Shown piece after piece: positions 45,862-58,300 of a stretch of DNA of 64,000 bases. The notes under the pieces were generated by a model that did no database searches, was not told the origin of the DNA, and saw nothing but the letters and a program-made list of their open reading frames with translations. The position numbers and the translations under genes are program-made. How positions within the stretch are numbered: position 1 is the first letter of the stretch; every line of letters begins with the position of its first letter. Source of the DNA: Sebastes aleutianus (Eukaryota; Chordata; Actinopteri; Perciformes; Sebastidae); assembly GCA_916700875.1 (NCBI GenBank), contig CAKAKS010000038.1, positions 10,149,719-10,213,718 on the forward strand, in the 5' to 3' direction.

Positions 45862-45899
45862 ACAGGTTACATGCATCACAGTCAATAACTTGCAGCTTC

Positions 45900-46628
45900 A
45901 ACTCTCACTTCACTCATCTCTTGCTAAGGACCTTTTATGTTTTTCTACTCCAACATCTTTTAAGCCACTCTACACACAAAAGGACCGTGCAGTTTGCAGA
46001 CAAGACGTGGAGGTGATGTGTCCTTCTCGCTACACTGCCCTCTTAAGTGCTTTTCTGAATGACTGACTTTGATGTCATGAACTAATCGCCGCTGAGCTGC
46101 CAGCGGTTGTCAAAATGATGGGAATTCACAGAGTTATGAAGTAACACTTTTGCATTAAGGCTTCTTTGTAAGACGATTTCCTCCTGCGGAATATTTAGTT
46201 TTCCACCCAGTCTGATTCAGCGTTGATCTCCTCTCTATATTAAAGCCTAACCCTGTGATCCCCGCCCTCTGCACCTTCTTTCATCTCCCTAATCAGGAGA
46301 CAGTCTGACGCAGATATATTCATAACCATACTGCAGACTTTTTATTGCTCAACCAACCGATCTCTGTATTAATCAGAGCATTTGAGGCTTTTTTGAAGTG
46401 GTTACTGCTTAATATCGATGATAGATATTTTTTTGACAGATTTTAAACTTCAATAGAATAGAATATGGCAGTGTATATATAGAGTACAGTAGAATATAGC
46501 CTAATCCATTGAAATATGATCTAATAAAACAAAATAGTGCAGTATATCATAGAGTTTACAGGAATATAAAATATACAACTGTTTCAATATTGTTGGCTAT
46601 ATTGAGCAGAATACAGTGGCGCAGAATA
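45900..46628. other. rnf115 3' UTR or intergenic sequence
   Basis: No exon or repeat boundary that I can define. AATAGAATAGAATATGG-type AT-rich sequence appears near 46450. Confidence 0.4.
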
Positions 46629-46999
46629 TAGTGCTGAAACAAGTCAGTTAATCGAATAGTCGATGACAGAGAATTAATCGTCACTAATTTTGATAATTAA
46701 TTAAGTCATTTATTAAGGAAAAAATTAGAAAATTTGTTGGTTCCAGCTTCTCAAATGGAAGAATTTCCTGCTTTATTATCTGATTTATAGCATTATAAAT
46801 TATTTTTTTTAGGACTGTTGGTCAGACAAAACAAGCAAGTTGAAGAAATGATGTCACCTTGCACGTTGAGTAACTTTTTAAAATTATTTTTAATTTTTAT
46901 TTTTTTACAATTTTCTGACATTTTATAAACGTATCAATTAACCTGAAAAAAAACGATCAACAGATTAATCAATAATGACAATAAGCAGTTGCAGCCCTA
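46629..46999. mobile_element. hAT-like MITE, same family as 1238-1427 and 29066-29652
   Basis: It begins TAGTGCTGAAACAAGTCAGT and ends AAGCAGTTGCAGCCCTA. Flanking 8-mers GCAGAATA and ATAGAATA agree at six positions, consistent with a decayed target duplication. Another fragment with the same ATTAATCG motifs follows at about 47195-47680, containing an approximately 130-bp internal duplication around ACACGGTCCAAAACCCCAAA. Confidence 0.65.
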
Positions 47000-47052
47000 A
47001 TAGAATAAAATAGGTGACTCCACTATAGCACAGCATACAGTAAAATATAGTC

Positions 47053-47086
<34 letters not shown>

Positions 47087-48069
47087 AATAATATTATTAT
47101 TATTATATAGTAAAATAATAAAAAAAAAATAATATAACAAAAGCCAAATGCACAACAAAGAATAGAAAATAATAGAGCAGAATATAGCACACCGCAACTA
47201 TTGATTATTTTCATTATCGATTAGTTTATTCGTCAACGATTTATCAATTAATCATTTAGTTTATAAATTAAAACAATAAAATGCCAATCCATACAATTTT
47301 TTTTGAGACACACGGTCCAAAACCCCAAAGATATTAAATGAAATATGCAATAATATTTGCAATGATAAAAAATTAAAAAAAAAACGATTAATCTATTAAT
47401 CATTAAGTTTAAAAATTAGCAAAAACTAAATGTGACAATGTCAATCCATACAATTTATTTTTGTTGTGACACACGGTCCAAAACCCCAAAGATATTAAAT
47501 TAAATATGCATTTGCAATGATAAAAAAAAACAAAAAAAAAAACGGAAGAAAAGCAGCAAATCCTCATGAGAAGCTGGAACCAGAGATAACTATTTTATCT
47601 CAATACATTACCGATTAATCGATTATATATATTAAAAAAAACATTGCCTATTTATTGTACATCAATAAACTGACAGATATTAGTGGACTAATCACTTCGG
47701 CTCGGACAGAACAGAAGAACTACCATCCTTATGGAGCAGGAATGATTTATTTATAGGCTAAAGTGCTCCTGTTGCCTCCTCCTCCTGTCTAGGTGTGTTT
47801 ATATAGACTGTATGTTGACACCAGCTGGACCAGGCAGGTTGACAGGTGACTGTTGCATAGCAGCAGAACACACCCTCAACCCAGAACACAGCTACACAAG
47901 CAACCCCAAAAATAGTGAAATAATGAAACATTTTTGTCAATGACCAGAGGACCGCAGCAAGGAACCGACCGACATTTGCTCCTCTGCTCTCCTCTGCTCT
48001 CCTTTCCTCCCCTCCGCCCTCCTCGGTTCCTCCTCCTCTCCTCCTCCTCTCCTCTCTGGGACTGAGTAT

Positions 48070-49631
48070 TAGTGATGTGTAGGTCCGGAACGAGTAGGTT
48101 CAAAGAGCCGGCTCTTTTAAGTGAACGATAAGAGCCGGCTCCCGTCCGAGAGCCGTTTTTTTCTTTTTTCTTTACTTAATTCAAGGCAGAACGATAGGAC
48201 GATCTTCTCCGTGCCACGGGCACTCCATGCACTTACTATGACTGAATGTTGTGTTAATGACGTCCGTGCGACCAATCAGGTGATGAAAGATTAAGACATT
48301 TGATGTATCATTTTATTTGTCGTTTGGATGAGTCAGAGAACAGCATCATAGAAGTATTCTGGAAATTATAAGGTTTAGTTCAGTTCAGTTCAGACAACTT
48401 TATTTATCGCCAAGGGGACAATTCATTTGTAGCGTTCCCAGTCCATACATCCATACATACAACACTCAACCAATAATTAGTTAAGTCAAAGGAAAACATA
48501 TTAAAGGCATGGGGCAGTTGGAGGGACAAGTTACAATAAGAACCATATAAATACATAGGATTATGGCAATAAAAGCCAAAAAATAAGAAACAATGTATGA
48601 GAACAACATATCTTAAAGTTCCTCTAAATAACCACTGCAACCCCGTGCAGCCCACGTTTCATTCATCAAAGCCTATCGCTCCTTTTTGTGGAGCATAGGC
48701 CGTTGACCACAGTCCGCCAGAGTCTTTTGTCCTGGGCTTTCCTCTCCAGATGTTTCCATGTCATCCCGCACTGTTTGATGTCCGTGTCAAGGTCCATGCG
48801 CCAGGTGTTTTTGGGCCAGCCTCTCCTTCTTTTTCCCTGTGGGTTCCAGCTAAGGGCCTGCCTGGTGATGCTGGCACCAGGTTTCCGGAGTGTGTGGCCA
48901 ATCCATCCCCATCTCCTTCTCCTGATCTCTTCTTCAACAGGTGTTTGACCTGTTCTCTGCCAAAGATCATTGCTGCTGATTGTAAGCGCCATTTACTAGT
49001 GCCAAGTTTATGTTTATTGTTTTGATAATATTATTTGCTGAAGTTCAGTGAGAAATATATTTCAGTTAAATGTAAGAGAATATTATGACTATATATGGTG
49101 ATTCCTTCCTGTATGTTTACCACTGTGAATTTGAGTTTAGTCCTGTGAGGCTTCCGTACACATGTGACTTAGGGACAGGAAGTGAACTTTTATTGTGAAA
49201 TGACTTTTATTGTGAAAAGGTCAGTTGTAAATAAACGAGTTACCGGCGGAGCAACACGGTTGTTTTATAGTTGCCGTTGCCGTTGGCGTTGCCGTTGGCG
49301 TTGCTACCGGGCCGACTCAACGCGTAAAACATTGTGATGTCGTTCTTGAAGTGTGGTTATTGACAGAAAGTAAGTTAAGACGAAGATAGAAGTATGAAGA
49401 CTAAAGATAGCCACTACACTGATGGTATCTGGCCAGCCCACGTTTAGTATAATTATATTGAATAATTTAAGTGATATATGTGCACACATACTAATCAAAA
49501 ATCAAAACCGTGCTAAATTTGGCTGAATTATAAAAGGCATAAAATAAAGAGCCGTTTGGGAGCCGGCTCTTCTTTGGTGAGCCGAGCCAAATGAACCACC
49601 TCACTAAAAAGCTCCGGACTGCCCCTCACTA
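48070..49631. mobile_element. Candidate hAT transposon copy with nested insertions, adjoining the ash1l promoter
   Basis: The left end reads TAGTGATGTGTAGGTCCGGA and the right end, inverted, TAGTGAGGGGCAGTCCGGAG. Both are followed by GAGCCGGCTCTT/GAGCCGGCTCCC blocks in matching order and orientation. Flanking 8-mers do not match, so this may be two solo ends. Inside are a retroelement tail (48385-48640) and an RTE-like fragment. A GCCGTTGGCGTT-type short tandem repeat lies at about 49263-49302. Confidence 0.55.
48666..48992 (-). pseudogene. RTE-type LINE reverse-transcriptase ORF fragment (C-terminal)
   Basis: A minus-strand open frame encodes NDLWQRTGQTPVEEEIRRRR, WGWIGHTLRKP and, further on, RRGWPKNTWRMDLD. 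This is the C-terminal region after the polymerase domain, common to RTE-like elements in animals. It is only about 109 codons, without the catalytic domain, so it is a dead fragment. Confidence 0.8.
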
Positions 49632-49639
49632 GTGCCCGT

Positions 49640-49930
49640 GTTGTACTGAGACAGTAGCGATCCGGGCTGAAGCAGCAGAGACATGGAGGAGGCCCGACTA
49701 ACCACAGAGAGGCCCGAGCTGCTGACACATCATCCCCGGCCTGTAGCCACATAAACGGCTTGTCGTGTGAGCGGATTTACCGGAGCATCTCGGGGAGATA
49801 TTAACGGATCCACCAGAGTCGCTGTAAGGATATAAATGTACCCTTCGAGGAGGAAGAAGAGAGAGATCCATTTCAACGTCTCTGTTGATTCAACGCAGCC
49901 GCCATTTTGTTGACAGTTAGTGTGTTTTTT
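49640..49930 (+). promoter_or_regulatory. ash1l: ash1l promoter / first non-coding exon
   Basis: CpG-containing segment immediately after the transposon end, with a YY1-type element on the minus strand (GCCGCCATTTT, 49898-49908) and a candidate donor CGCT|GTAAGG at 49824/49825. Assignment to ash1l rests on orientation and on the absence of another gene before the coding exon at 55368. The exact exon borders are unknown. Confidence 0.5.
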
Positions 49931-50394
49931 TTATTTTAATAACCCTTCACGGCGCTTTGCATCTACTTATATCACCATAAAACCGCTGGAATTTAACACC
50001 ACGTTTTTTATATCACGTTTCTGTCGATTTAATTGTCTTTTTAAAACCAACATTACGGTGTTTTTTTCTCTGCTTTTAGCTTGACATGCTAAGTGCATCG
50101 TTAGCTGTCCGTCGTAGTAACACGAGAATGTGCCTGCGAGGAGATGTACGGTTATGTGCATCACTTGTGTCACATTCAATCGGTGTATTACACATTGTTA
50201 GAAAGCTGTAGGCGTTTTGTGACTCATTTAGCAGCTTTAATGTTACACATATTGTTTGTTAAAGCTGATAAAATGTGGTTGAAATCGCCCCTCAAAGTGA
50301 TAGATGGCTAGTTAGCTGCTGCCAGTTGTGCCATTGATGCACAGTCTATTATTGGACGTGATGGGAGCTAGTAGCTTGTTGCAAAATAAACACA

Positions 50395-51480
50395 AACCGT
50401 TGCATAATGCATAGGTTATATTAAGGTTATATTGTACAAGCCTTTGCACAATACATAGGTTATATTATACAAGCCTTTGCTCAATGCATAGGTTATATTA
50501 AGGTTATATTGTACAAGCCTTTGCACAATGCATAGGTTATATTGTACAAGCCTTTGCACAATGCATAGGTTATATTAAGGTTATATTATACAAGCCTTTG
50601 CACAATGCATAGGTTATATTAAGGTTATATTGTACAAGCCTTTGCACAATGCATAGGTTATATTAAGATTATATTATACAAGCCTTTGCACAATGTATAG
50701 GTTATATTATACAAACCTTTGCACAATGTATAGGTTATATTATACAAACCTTTGCACAATGCATAGGTTATATTAAGGTTATATTATTACTTTACTGCCT
50801 TGCATGTTAGTATCTTAAATATAATGGAAATGCATGTTTTTTTTGGTGGGTGGAGGGGATGCTTTAGACGGTGACACCATTGCAACTTTGTGTTTTGGAG
50901 GTTAACAAATCGTTTTGTGGTCAACAGCTGTGTGCATTGATTTCTGATTGGGATTTTGGGGTTCAAGATCATTACGTTGTTATTAATCTATTTGGCAACA
51001 TCTAAAAAAACAGCTTTTATTGTGCAATACCTTTGCACAATGCATGGGTTATATTGAGGTTATATTATTACTTTACTGCCTTGCATGTTATTATTTTAAA
51101 TATATAATGGAAATACATGTTTTTGGTGGGTGGAGGGGATGCTTTAGACGGTGACACCATTGCAACTTTGTGTTTTGGAGGTTAACAAACCGTTTTGTGG
51201 TCAACAAGCTGTGTGCATTGATTTTTGATTGGGGTTCAAGATCAATACGTTGTTATTAATCTATTTGGCAACATCTGAAAAACAGCATTTATTATTTGCA
51301 AAGTGTAGCTTTGAATGCTCTTGTCGCTTTAGCTCATGTTTGGGTTAATATCTGTTAAAGATGACATTTAAATAGCCCAAATCTGACTATTTGCTTGCGT
51401 TCAAGATCATTACATTGTTATTAATCTATTTGGCAACATCTAAAAAACAGCATTTATTATGCAAAGTGTAGCTTGAATGC
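50395..51480. repeat. Minisatellite and triplicated flank in ash1l intron 1
   Basis: 50395-50785 repeats CCTTTGCACAATGCATAGG plus TTATATT(AAGGTTATATT)GTACAAG about ten times, in short and long versions (about 33 and 45-50 bp). Next, a block of about 270 bp (TTTACTGCCTTGCATGTTA ... GGCAACATCTAAAAAA) is present at about 50790-51030 and 51072-51290, and its last 75 bp once more at 51404-51480. Confidence 0.9.
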
Positions 51481-52697
51481 TCATGTTGTATGCTTTAGGT
51501 TAATATCTTTTAAAGATAACATTTAAATAGCCTAAATCTGACATTTTTCCACCTTTTTTTTGGGGCAATTCAGCACTTGGAAGATAAAAATATGTGGCCA
51601 CCACGTTGATACAGCACGAAGGGAGAGGACACACAGAGCCAAATAATGTGAAACACCGTTTCTGGACAATTACCAGAGGTGAGTGCATAATATTGTGAAT
51701 ATCATACATTTTAATGTATTGTTGCTGTTTTGTTATGACAGTGTAGGAAACAAGATTGCTCACTGTTACTGTCAGTCCCTTCAACTGATTTTTATGTAAT
51801 GTTTACACTCATTTTTGCTAAATTATTTAACTGCATGCATTGCAGCAGTGTCACCTTAATGTGCTGTCAGAAACTGCACGTCCTCTGAGGCCGGATTTCC
51901 TTTCGATTGACACAGTTATTATGAGTATGACTAAACAGGGATGAATTTGCTGAGTGATTATGAGTAAATTTAGGGTGGTGCGTCCTTGAAGGTGGGCAGT
52001 GTTGACTGTACTGGAAACCGAAAGCAGATAAAAAACGTTATTTGGTTTGTTCAGCCCTCCTGCTGTCCAGCCACGTTTTTTGCATAACATGAGGAAAAGT
52101 GTAATTAATGAAATGCACAAATGTTATGCAGTGTATTTTAGGAAGGAAGGAAGGAAGGAACTGAGGATGTTTGCAGGGTGCTGCTCTGACTGACACCTGT
52201 CATTGCAGGTTTAAACATTACAGCCACCTCTTTAGTTTTAAGACCATGGTGTGTTGCAGACTCATGTTTGAGCACTTCCGCTGTTAGATGATACAAACAT
52301 AATGGTAGCTAGTAGTAGTAAAGGAATGTGGCTGCTTCTCTCCCCCCCTGAGCACGGCTCTAATACCGATGGAGTAAAAGCCCTGGAAATGACACGGAGC
52401 TCTAGGGGCAGACGCCAGCCCCTCGTGTGAATGGCGTTGGGGGTGGGTTTGGATAGTATTGCTGTGGCCAAAGGGAAATCAGCAGTTATGAACAACGTGT
52501 GCAAAAGTGAGGAGGGAGTGAAAGGAGGGAGGGAGGGGAAAGAAGTGGGAGGGGGCGAGGGAAGTTGTTTACTACGTCCCCTGCCTGCTCTGCCATTTCT
52601 TAAGGTTGTTCCCCTCATAGATAGATATTGATTCTCCTGTTTTTCCTTTTAAAATTATGACATTTGTTTATGTTTTATATTTATATGTCTTTCTACT
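51481..52697. other. ash1l intron 1, no coding exon seen
   Basis: Contains a short GGAA run (52141-52160) and a purine-rich GGGAGGGAGGGG segment (about 52525-52560). No recognised element. Confidence 0.4.
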
Positions 52698-53343
52698 TTA
52701 AAGATGAAGTAGGTAGAAGTGGAGCAAATATGATTTAAAAAAAGTTATTTTTATAAAACAGTCTCTATATCCTGACAGTTGGTGCGTGAGACAGCTAATG
52801 TGAAAGAAGTCATGTGCCTCTGTGTCCTTCGGTGCTCCTAATGGCATCTGCAAGATTTCACAGACCGGAGGAAAACAACCAATCAGAGCCGAGCTGGAAC
52901 CTGCCGTCTCTGAGCAGCTGTCAATCACTCGCGAACTCCGATCAACCGGTCAAACTAGGCAGCGCTGATCAAATATGAATCAATATTCTGTAACTGTAAT
53001 GCCTATTTCTCTCATCAAATGTTTTCTGAAACATCTTGTAGTGTACTGTTTATCTGTAAAATGAGAACGTTTGTGACCCGGCAGCCATGTTGAGATCAGT
53101 TGAGGAAATACCAAGCGCCCACCAGACGGAGCAAACATTATAGGAACGCTCTCTCTCTGAAATGACCTGGGATTGGCCGAAGTCTCCCGTCACGGGCTAG
53201 ATTTTCTAAAGCCTGAAAACAGAGCCATGAGGAGTTGCAGAAGTCTAGTTTTCTCTCAGAACATTTGAATTACAATACGCTGAAAGGCTATTATGGGATT
53301 TTTGCCCAATTATTTCAAAAATATTCTGCCTACTGCAGGTTCA
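52698..53343. mobile_element. Foldback MITE, family A, ash1l intron 1
   Basis: It begins TTAAAGATGAAGTAGGTAG and ends CTGCCTACTGCAGGTTCAA, where TTAA has decayed. The internal ATTCTGTAACTGTAATGCC arm and GAGTTGCAGAAGTCTAG block match the copy at 15457. Confidence 0.8.
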
Positions 53344-55175
53344 ACTCCTGGTTATTTCTCCGAAAGTAAAAGCAGACAGGCGGCATGATTGATATCTGTC
53401 TTTAAAAACAGTAGTGCTATTGTTCTCCTGTATGACTGTACAAATCGAAATGACTGCAGAGTGGTGTCAACTGCTTTGTTAATACAAAAGTACCTAGATG
53501 CTAAACATGAAAATGACACATGCTTTAGTGTTTCGGCTTATCAGTCAGAAAATTAGAAAGCGATTCGGGCCCAGTGTCAGATCATTTACAGGAGAACAAG
53601 TGTCAGTTAATGACCTCGCTTAGCTTGTTAGAGGTGAGAGGAATGTTTTGACTCTCCGGGCGGCTCTTCTCTAGATTTGTGTCAGTAGCCTCTCACAGAG
53701 TTAGGTACTACTGTAGTGGCTTATTTTTGGCATAGCTGCTGTCAGGCAGCGGAAGCAGCTCGTATCACTGCGAGCGCTTAGTATAAAAGAATGAGGAGAG
53801 CATTTGTCACTCTGTGAGAGAAGGACACAGGGAACGGAGTTGGGGGGAGTGGTGGGTGAAATGTGTTTTTGATTAAAGTAAGAACACAGTGACTTTAGTT
53901 TGTGTGCCGTTACTACGGCTTTCCAAGTTGGAGAAATAGAGTAGGGAGAGGACGGAAAAGCTTAAAGAAAACGGTGAAAGAACACAGAGATTGATGGAGT
54001 GTTAAAGAAAAGAGGGAGGTGTGATTCGAGCATGGTATGCGTAGCGAGGAGGAGTCTGCAGTTTTGAGGCGAAATGGAGTGAGTAATTGAAGTAAACACA
54101 GAAAAGAGGGCGTGGGGGGGGAACTACAGGCCAGACTCCAAAAAAATCGGGCTGCGTTTACAGTGTGGTTCAGCGAAAAAAGAAATCTCTACTACTGTTT
54201 TCCACAGTCGTAATCCAAAACAAACACGGTCTAAGACTCTGTGCAGGGTAGATTTCTTTTTTTTCTTCTCTCTCTCGGTGTGACACTTTAGTGATGTGTC
54301 GACTTGTATGACTTTCCTCAGGCTCCATTAAGTGGCTCCTTTAGTGCTCTCCACTAATGTAGGGCGCAGAGAAACCGCCGGCACGTTGACGCTCTATCAC
54401 TCACTCTCAGTTGCTGCTGGCGAAGGCTGGGAAAGGCGGCCGGATCCTCTGTCTGGTCCCAGAGGGCCCAATGTGCTGAGGTCACAGTTCTGAATTGCCT
54501 CCAAATGACTTCACCCAGAGAAAGCACCTGCTTGGGGGCGAATCCGCATTAAATCACTCAGTGACCACAGGGAGCCATAGACAACTTCATTGAATTGGGC
54601 TGTCCTCTAAGGAGCACAATTAAGAAACATGCTGTTCTCTGCCGCTGCTGTGCTAACTTAGCATATGAGCACCCGTTTCCACTACAACTAATGAGGGAAC
54701 TTAAGGGATTGCTCATTTGGCGTCTTATCCTCTAACACCTCGGAAAGATGTGGCAGCACTGTGGGATTAACTATTGACTCTGTCTGGACCTTTTGGGCTT
54801 TGTAGTTCTCAGGTGGACAATTCATTGTCCTTGAGCCTAAGGTTACATCTCTCAGGTAGAAGAGCCATTGCTGTGTAAATAGGTCACAGATTGTTATAGG
54901 CTGTGAGGACGAACACACCATAAAAAGTCACCCAGACAGGATGAAGGACAGCCTCCAGCCAAGTAGATGATAAAAATTGTTGCCCTCCGTCTGCTTTCCA
55001 CCATCATTCATTATAAGACATTTTATACTTCTCAGTTGCAGGGCGCTGTTTAAAACTGTCACTGTTTGGTTGATGTTCTGTGTTGCGGTGACTAATGTGG
55101 AATTTGTTTTCTCCCCCCTCCGCCCTCCTTTTCCTTCTCTCTCTCTCTCTGCTCTACCTGTCCTTACTCCAACAG
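53344..55175. other. ash1l intron 1, distal part
   Basis: Unique-looking sequence with no element ends and no exon that I can support. A clean acceptor with a pyrimidine tract (CTCCAACAG, AG at 55174-55175) ends the interval. Confidence 0.45.
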
Positions 55176-55367
55176 TTGAAGGACGGAGAAAGAGGGCTGG
55201 ACTGCCGAGGAAGGGACAGAAGCCACCTCAATACAAGGACAGCTTCACCCTCACCGTTATCCCCCTCCCCCCTTTTTCCCCCTCAACCCCTATCCCACCC
55301 CCCCCCCAACAAAAACTCTACCTGGTATCCACAACATCCCCTCCCTAGTGCACCTCGTAAAGTTCCG

Positions 55368-58300
55368 ATGGATTCGAAAAATCAGGTGGGAGCTGCGACT
55401 CCACCCCCTCCTCTCTCTGGTGTACCCTCAGGGGAGCGAGAGAAGGAGGGAGGGGGTGGAAAGAAGGACGAAGAGGATGAGAAGAAAAGAGACAGAGAGA
55501 AGGAGGGAGCCGCCGCCGTCTCTGCTGGCGCAGGAGGGGCAGGAGCGAGCGGGCCGGGAGGCGCCGGCGGCGACCAGTCCCATTTCTCCATCAAAGAGAG
55601 CAGCCTGTCTGAAGGCAATGTCAAGCTTAAGATTGGCCTTCAAGCGAAACGCATGAAGAAGCCCCCTAAGATCTTGGAGAATTACGTGTGCCGACCAGCC
55701 TTCAGGGCCACCGTGAGGCACACGGGGCGTGGAGGAGGCGGTGCTCGGGGAAACCGCGCCGCGGCTACAGGTGATGGGGCAGGTGTTCAGACCCAGAGTC
55801 CTTCACAAGGCAGGGAGAAAGACAAGGAGAAGAGTCCCAGTGTCAACAAACCAGCCTCATCATCTTCATCAACCCCCTCGGCTAAAGCTCCTACGCCACC
55901 TCCTCCTGCTCCTCCTCCCGCCAGCACTACCACCCTGTCACCCTCCCAAGTGAATGGGAGCGCTCCGGCAAAAAGGGTAAGGAGGGAGAGCAGTCAATTT
56001 ATGTATTTTGATTCAGCAACAGATTCACACTCAGCCAGCATGTTCACTGTATTATATTTATTTTGTTTACATTCACCTTACTTCCTTAAATGTTATTAGT
56101 CAGTCGTCAGTAAGGCAGTGGTCCACAAAAAGGTTATCGTAGTAATCACCATGTTATTGCACAGATAAAGAGCAGAGCATAAATTGTTCTTTAGTCCTCT
56201 TTGTTTTCTCTGTTGGCCTGTCCCTATTCATCATGCACCGCCCCCTCCAATCTCCCTCCGTCTGTGTCGTCTATATCCTCTGTTTCTGCACAGCCACGTC
56301 CTCTCCACCCCCCCTCCCCTGCGTGACCCCTACGCTAGCTCTCCCTCTCTGTCCCCAATCTGACCCTGATGAGTGTTATTGAGTTGAGTGTAACTTCCCC
56401 CTTGGGCATGCCCGGGAGCAGCAGACAGAAAATCTTATCAATGAATTGCAGTTTGTAAAAGGGATATAGAATCCTATTTCTGATTGATAGTTTACATCTA
56501 GCTGGGGGTCTCTGGTTAGATGTGTTGGGTTCAGTAATTTAGAAATTAGACATTGTATTTCTTAACTGTAATAATTAAATGATTCCTCCTAACCACCTAT
56601 TAGTTCTTGTTAATAACTTGCCATCTCGTTCTTTTTTTTTTTTTTTTGCAGGGTTCACCAAAGACAGATTGCAAGTCTGAGACAAAGCCAGATGCGAAAG
56701 CAGCCACCACCACATCTGAGAGACCCCTTAACCTTCACCGCCCTCCGCCAGACAGCAAAACGCATCCCTCTGGGAAGAAAACACCGACTCCACAACCCAA
56801 CCCCCGGACGTCTTCACCTTCTCCACCACTACCTGCGTCAAAAGAACCCAGCTTTGATGCTGTTAAACCTCCTCAATACAACTACAGCACTGAAAGTCAG
56901 AGAGACAAGGACAAGGGTGTTCAAAATTGGGGAGCGCCCACAGTCACTGAGAAATTAGCTCAACTCATAGCGACTTGCCCGCCATCGAAGACCCCTAAGC
57001 CAGCAAAACCTGCAAAGACTGACCCCGCTCCTCCTCTCCCAAACTCAGGCTTCATGGCCCCCACAGCCAAGCAGCGAGACAGAGCTATGGCCAACAGGAA
57101 CACATATTCAAGAATGGTACACCTTTCTCCACCACCTCCTGTATCGCGGCCACCTGGTCGGCCCTATGGTTCTAGGAACAGAGACAGTGTTATGGAAAAT
57201 TCACCCTCCCTGTTACCATTGAGGCAGGAATACACAGAGGGGTCGGAGAAAGCTAGTAGCAGCAGCGGTAACAGCATCAGCAACAGCAGCAGTCGCAGCA
57301 GCAGCCCAGCACTTACCTACGGCAATAACCGCCTGTCAGCAATGTCAAAGGACAGCAGCAACGACAACAGTAGCATTTCTAAGCCACAGTCACGTCCAGC
57401 TCACTGCCTACCCCACAACACAACGTCGCCATCTTGTCCCATTTCATCCTCTTCCATCGCCTCAGTTGAGCAGAGAACAGTGAGTGCAGTGAGTCACCTG
57501 GGCTCCCCTGCTCCCTCACAAGGTCACCACGCACGAGAGAGTCCTGCCTTGGCAGAGGAGAGCAGTGCAAGTGAGAGGGAGCAGGACAGCGACAGCCCGA
57601 GAGACTTAACCAAGTGCCCTCCTCTAACAGGAACAGGAAAGCCAGAAGGAAAAGACAAGGGGGCTAGTAATCAGTCACTACGAGTTGAGAGGGGGAAGAG
57701 CTGTAGTCCAAGTAAGCGCAGTCCCAATCGGGATAGTAGCCGACCCGGTCGGACTTGCAGTCCCCCTGAGCCTGTAAGACAAAGGGCATCTCCTTCACCG
57801 GAGCCAGATGATGACGAAAGCCCACTAACGCCTCTTAGAGATGATTCCCCTGATTCATCTATAGACTCTCCAGCAGAGCAGGACAGCAAACCTCTTAAAA
57901 AACGCAGGGGAAGGAAACCCCGCTGGGGCCGTATTATGAGCAAGGGTCAAAGAGTAGGCCAGGACAGTCCCTTCGACCAGAGCAAAACCATCTTGCCTTT
58001 ATCTTCATGCTTGGAAACGGTGTCACCGCCGGCTAAGAGACCTGTGGGCAGGCCTCCAAACCCAAATAAGGTCAAACCAAATCCTGTGCCACAAAGTCCA
58101 CCGTCAAAGCTCTTCTCTTCCCAGCCTAAGAAAAGGGGAAGGCCGAAGACCAAAATGCCAAGGCTTGACGCTCCGGCCCGTGGGTGCCTTCCTAACAAGT
58201 TGGCCCCCTCCAAGGTTTTTTCATCTTTAATGAAGTCCAAAGAAGAGCAGGACCCCCCTGTTCTTCACCCAGAGGTGGACCTGAATCCCCCTAAACCTAT

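Noticed and set aside
48070..49631. Complete autonomous hAT transposon
   Set aside because: The ends look paired but no transposase is present and flanking 8-mers do not match, so only a non-autonomous or composite copy is supported.
55095..55367. In-frame upstream extension of Ash1l
   Set aside because: The frame is open, but the sequence is low-complexity Ser/Pro, crosses the acceptor at 55175, and the MDSKNQ start matches the expected N-terminus.
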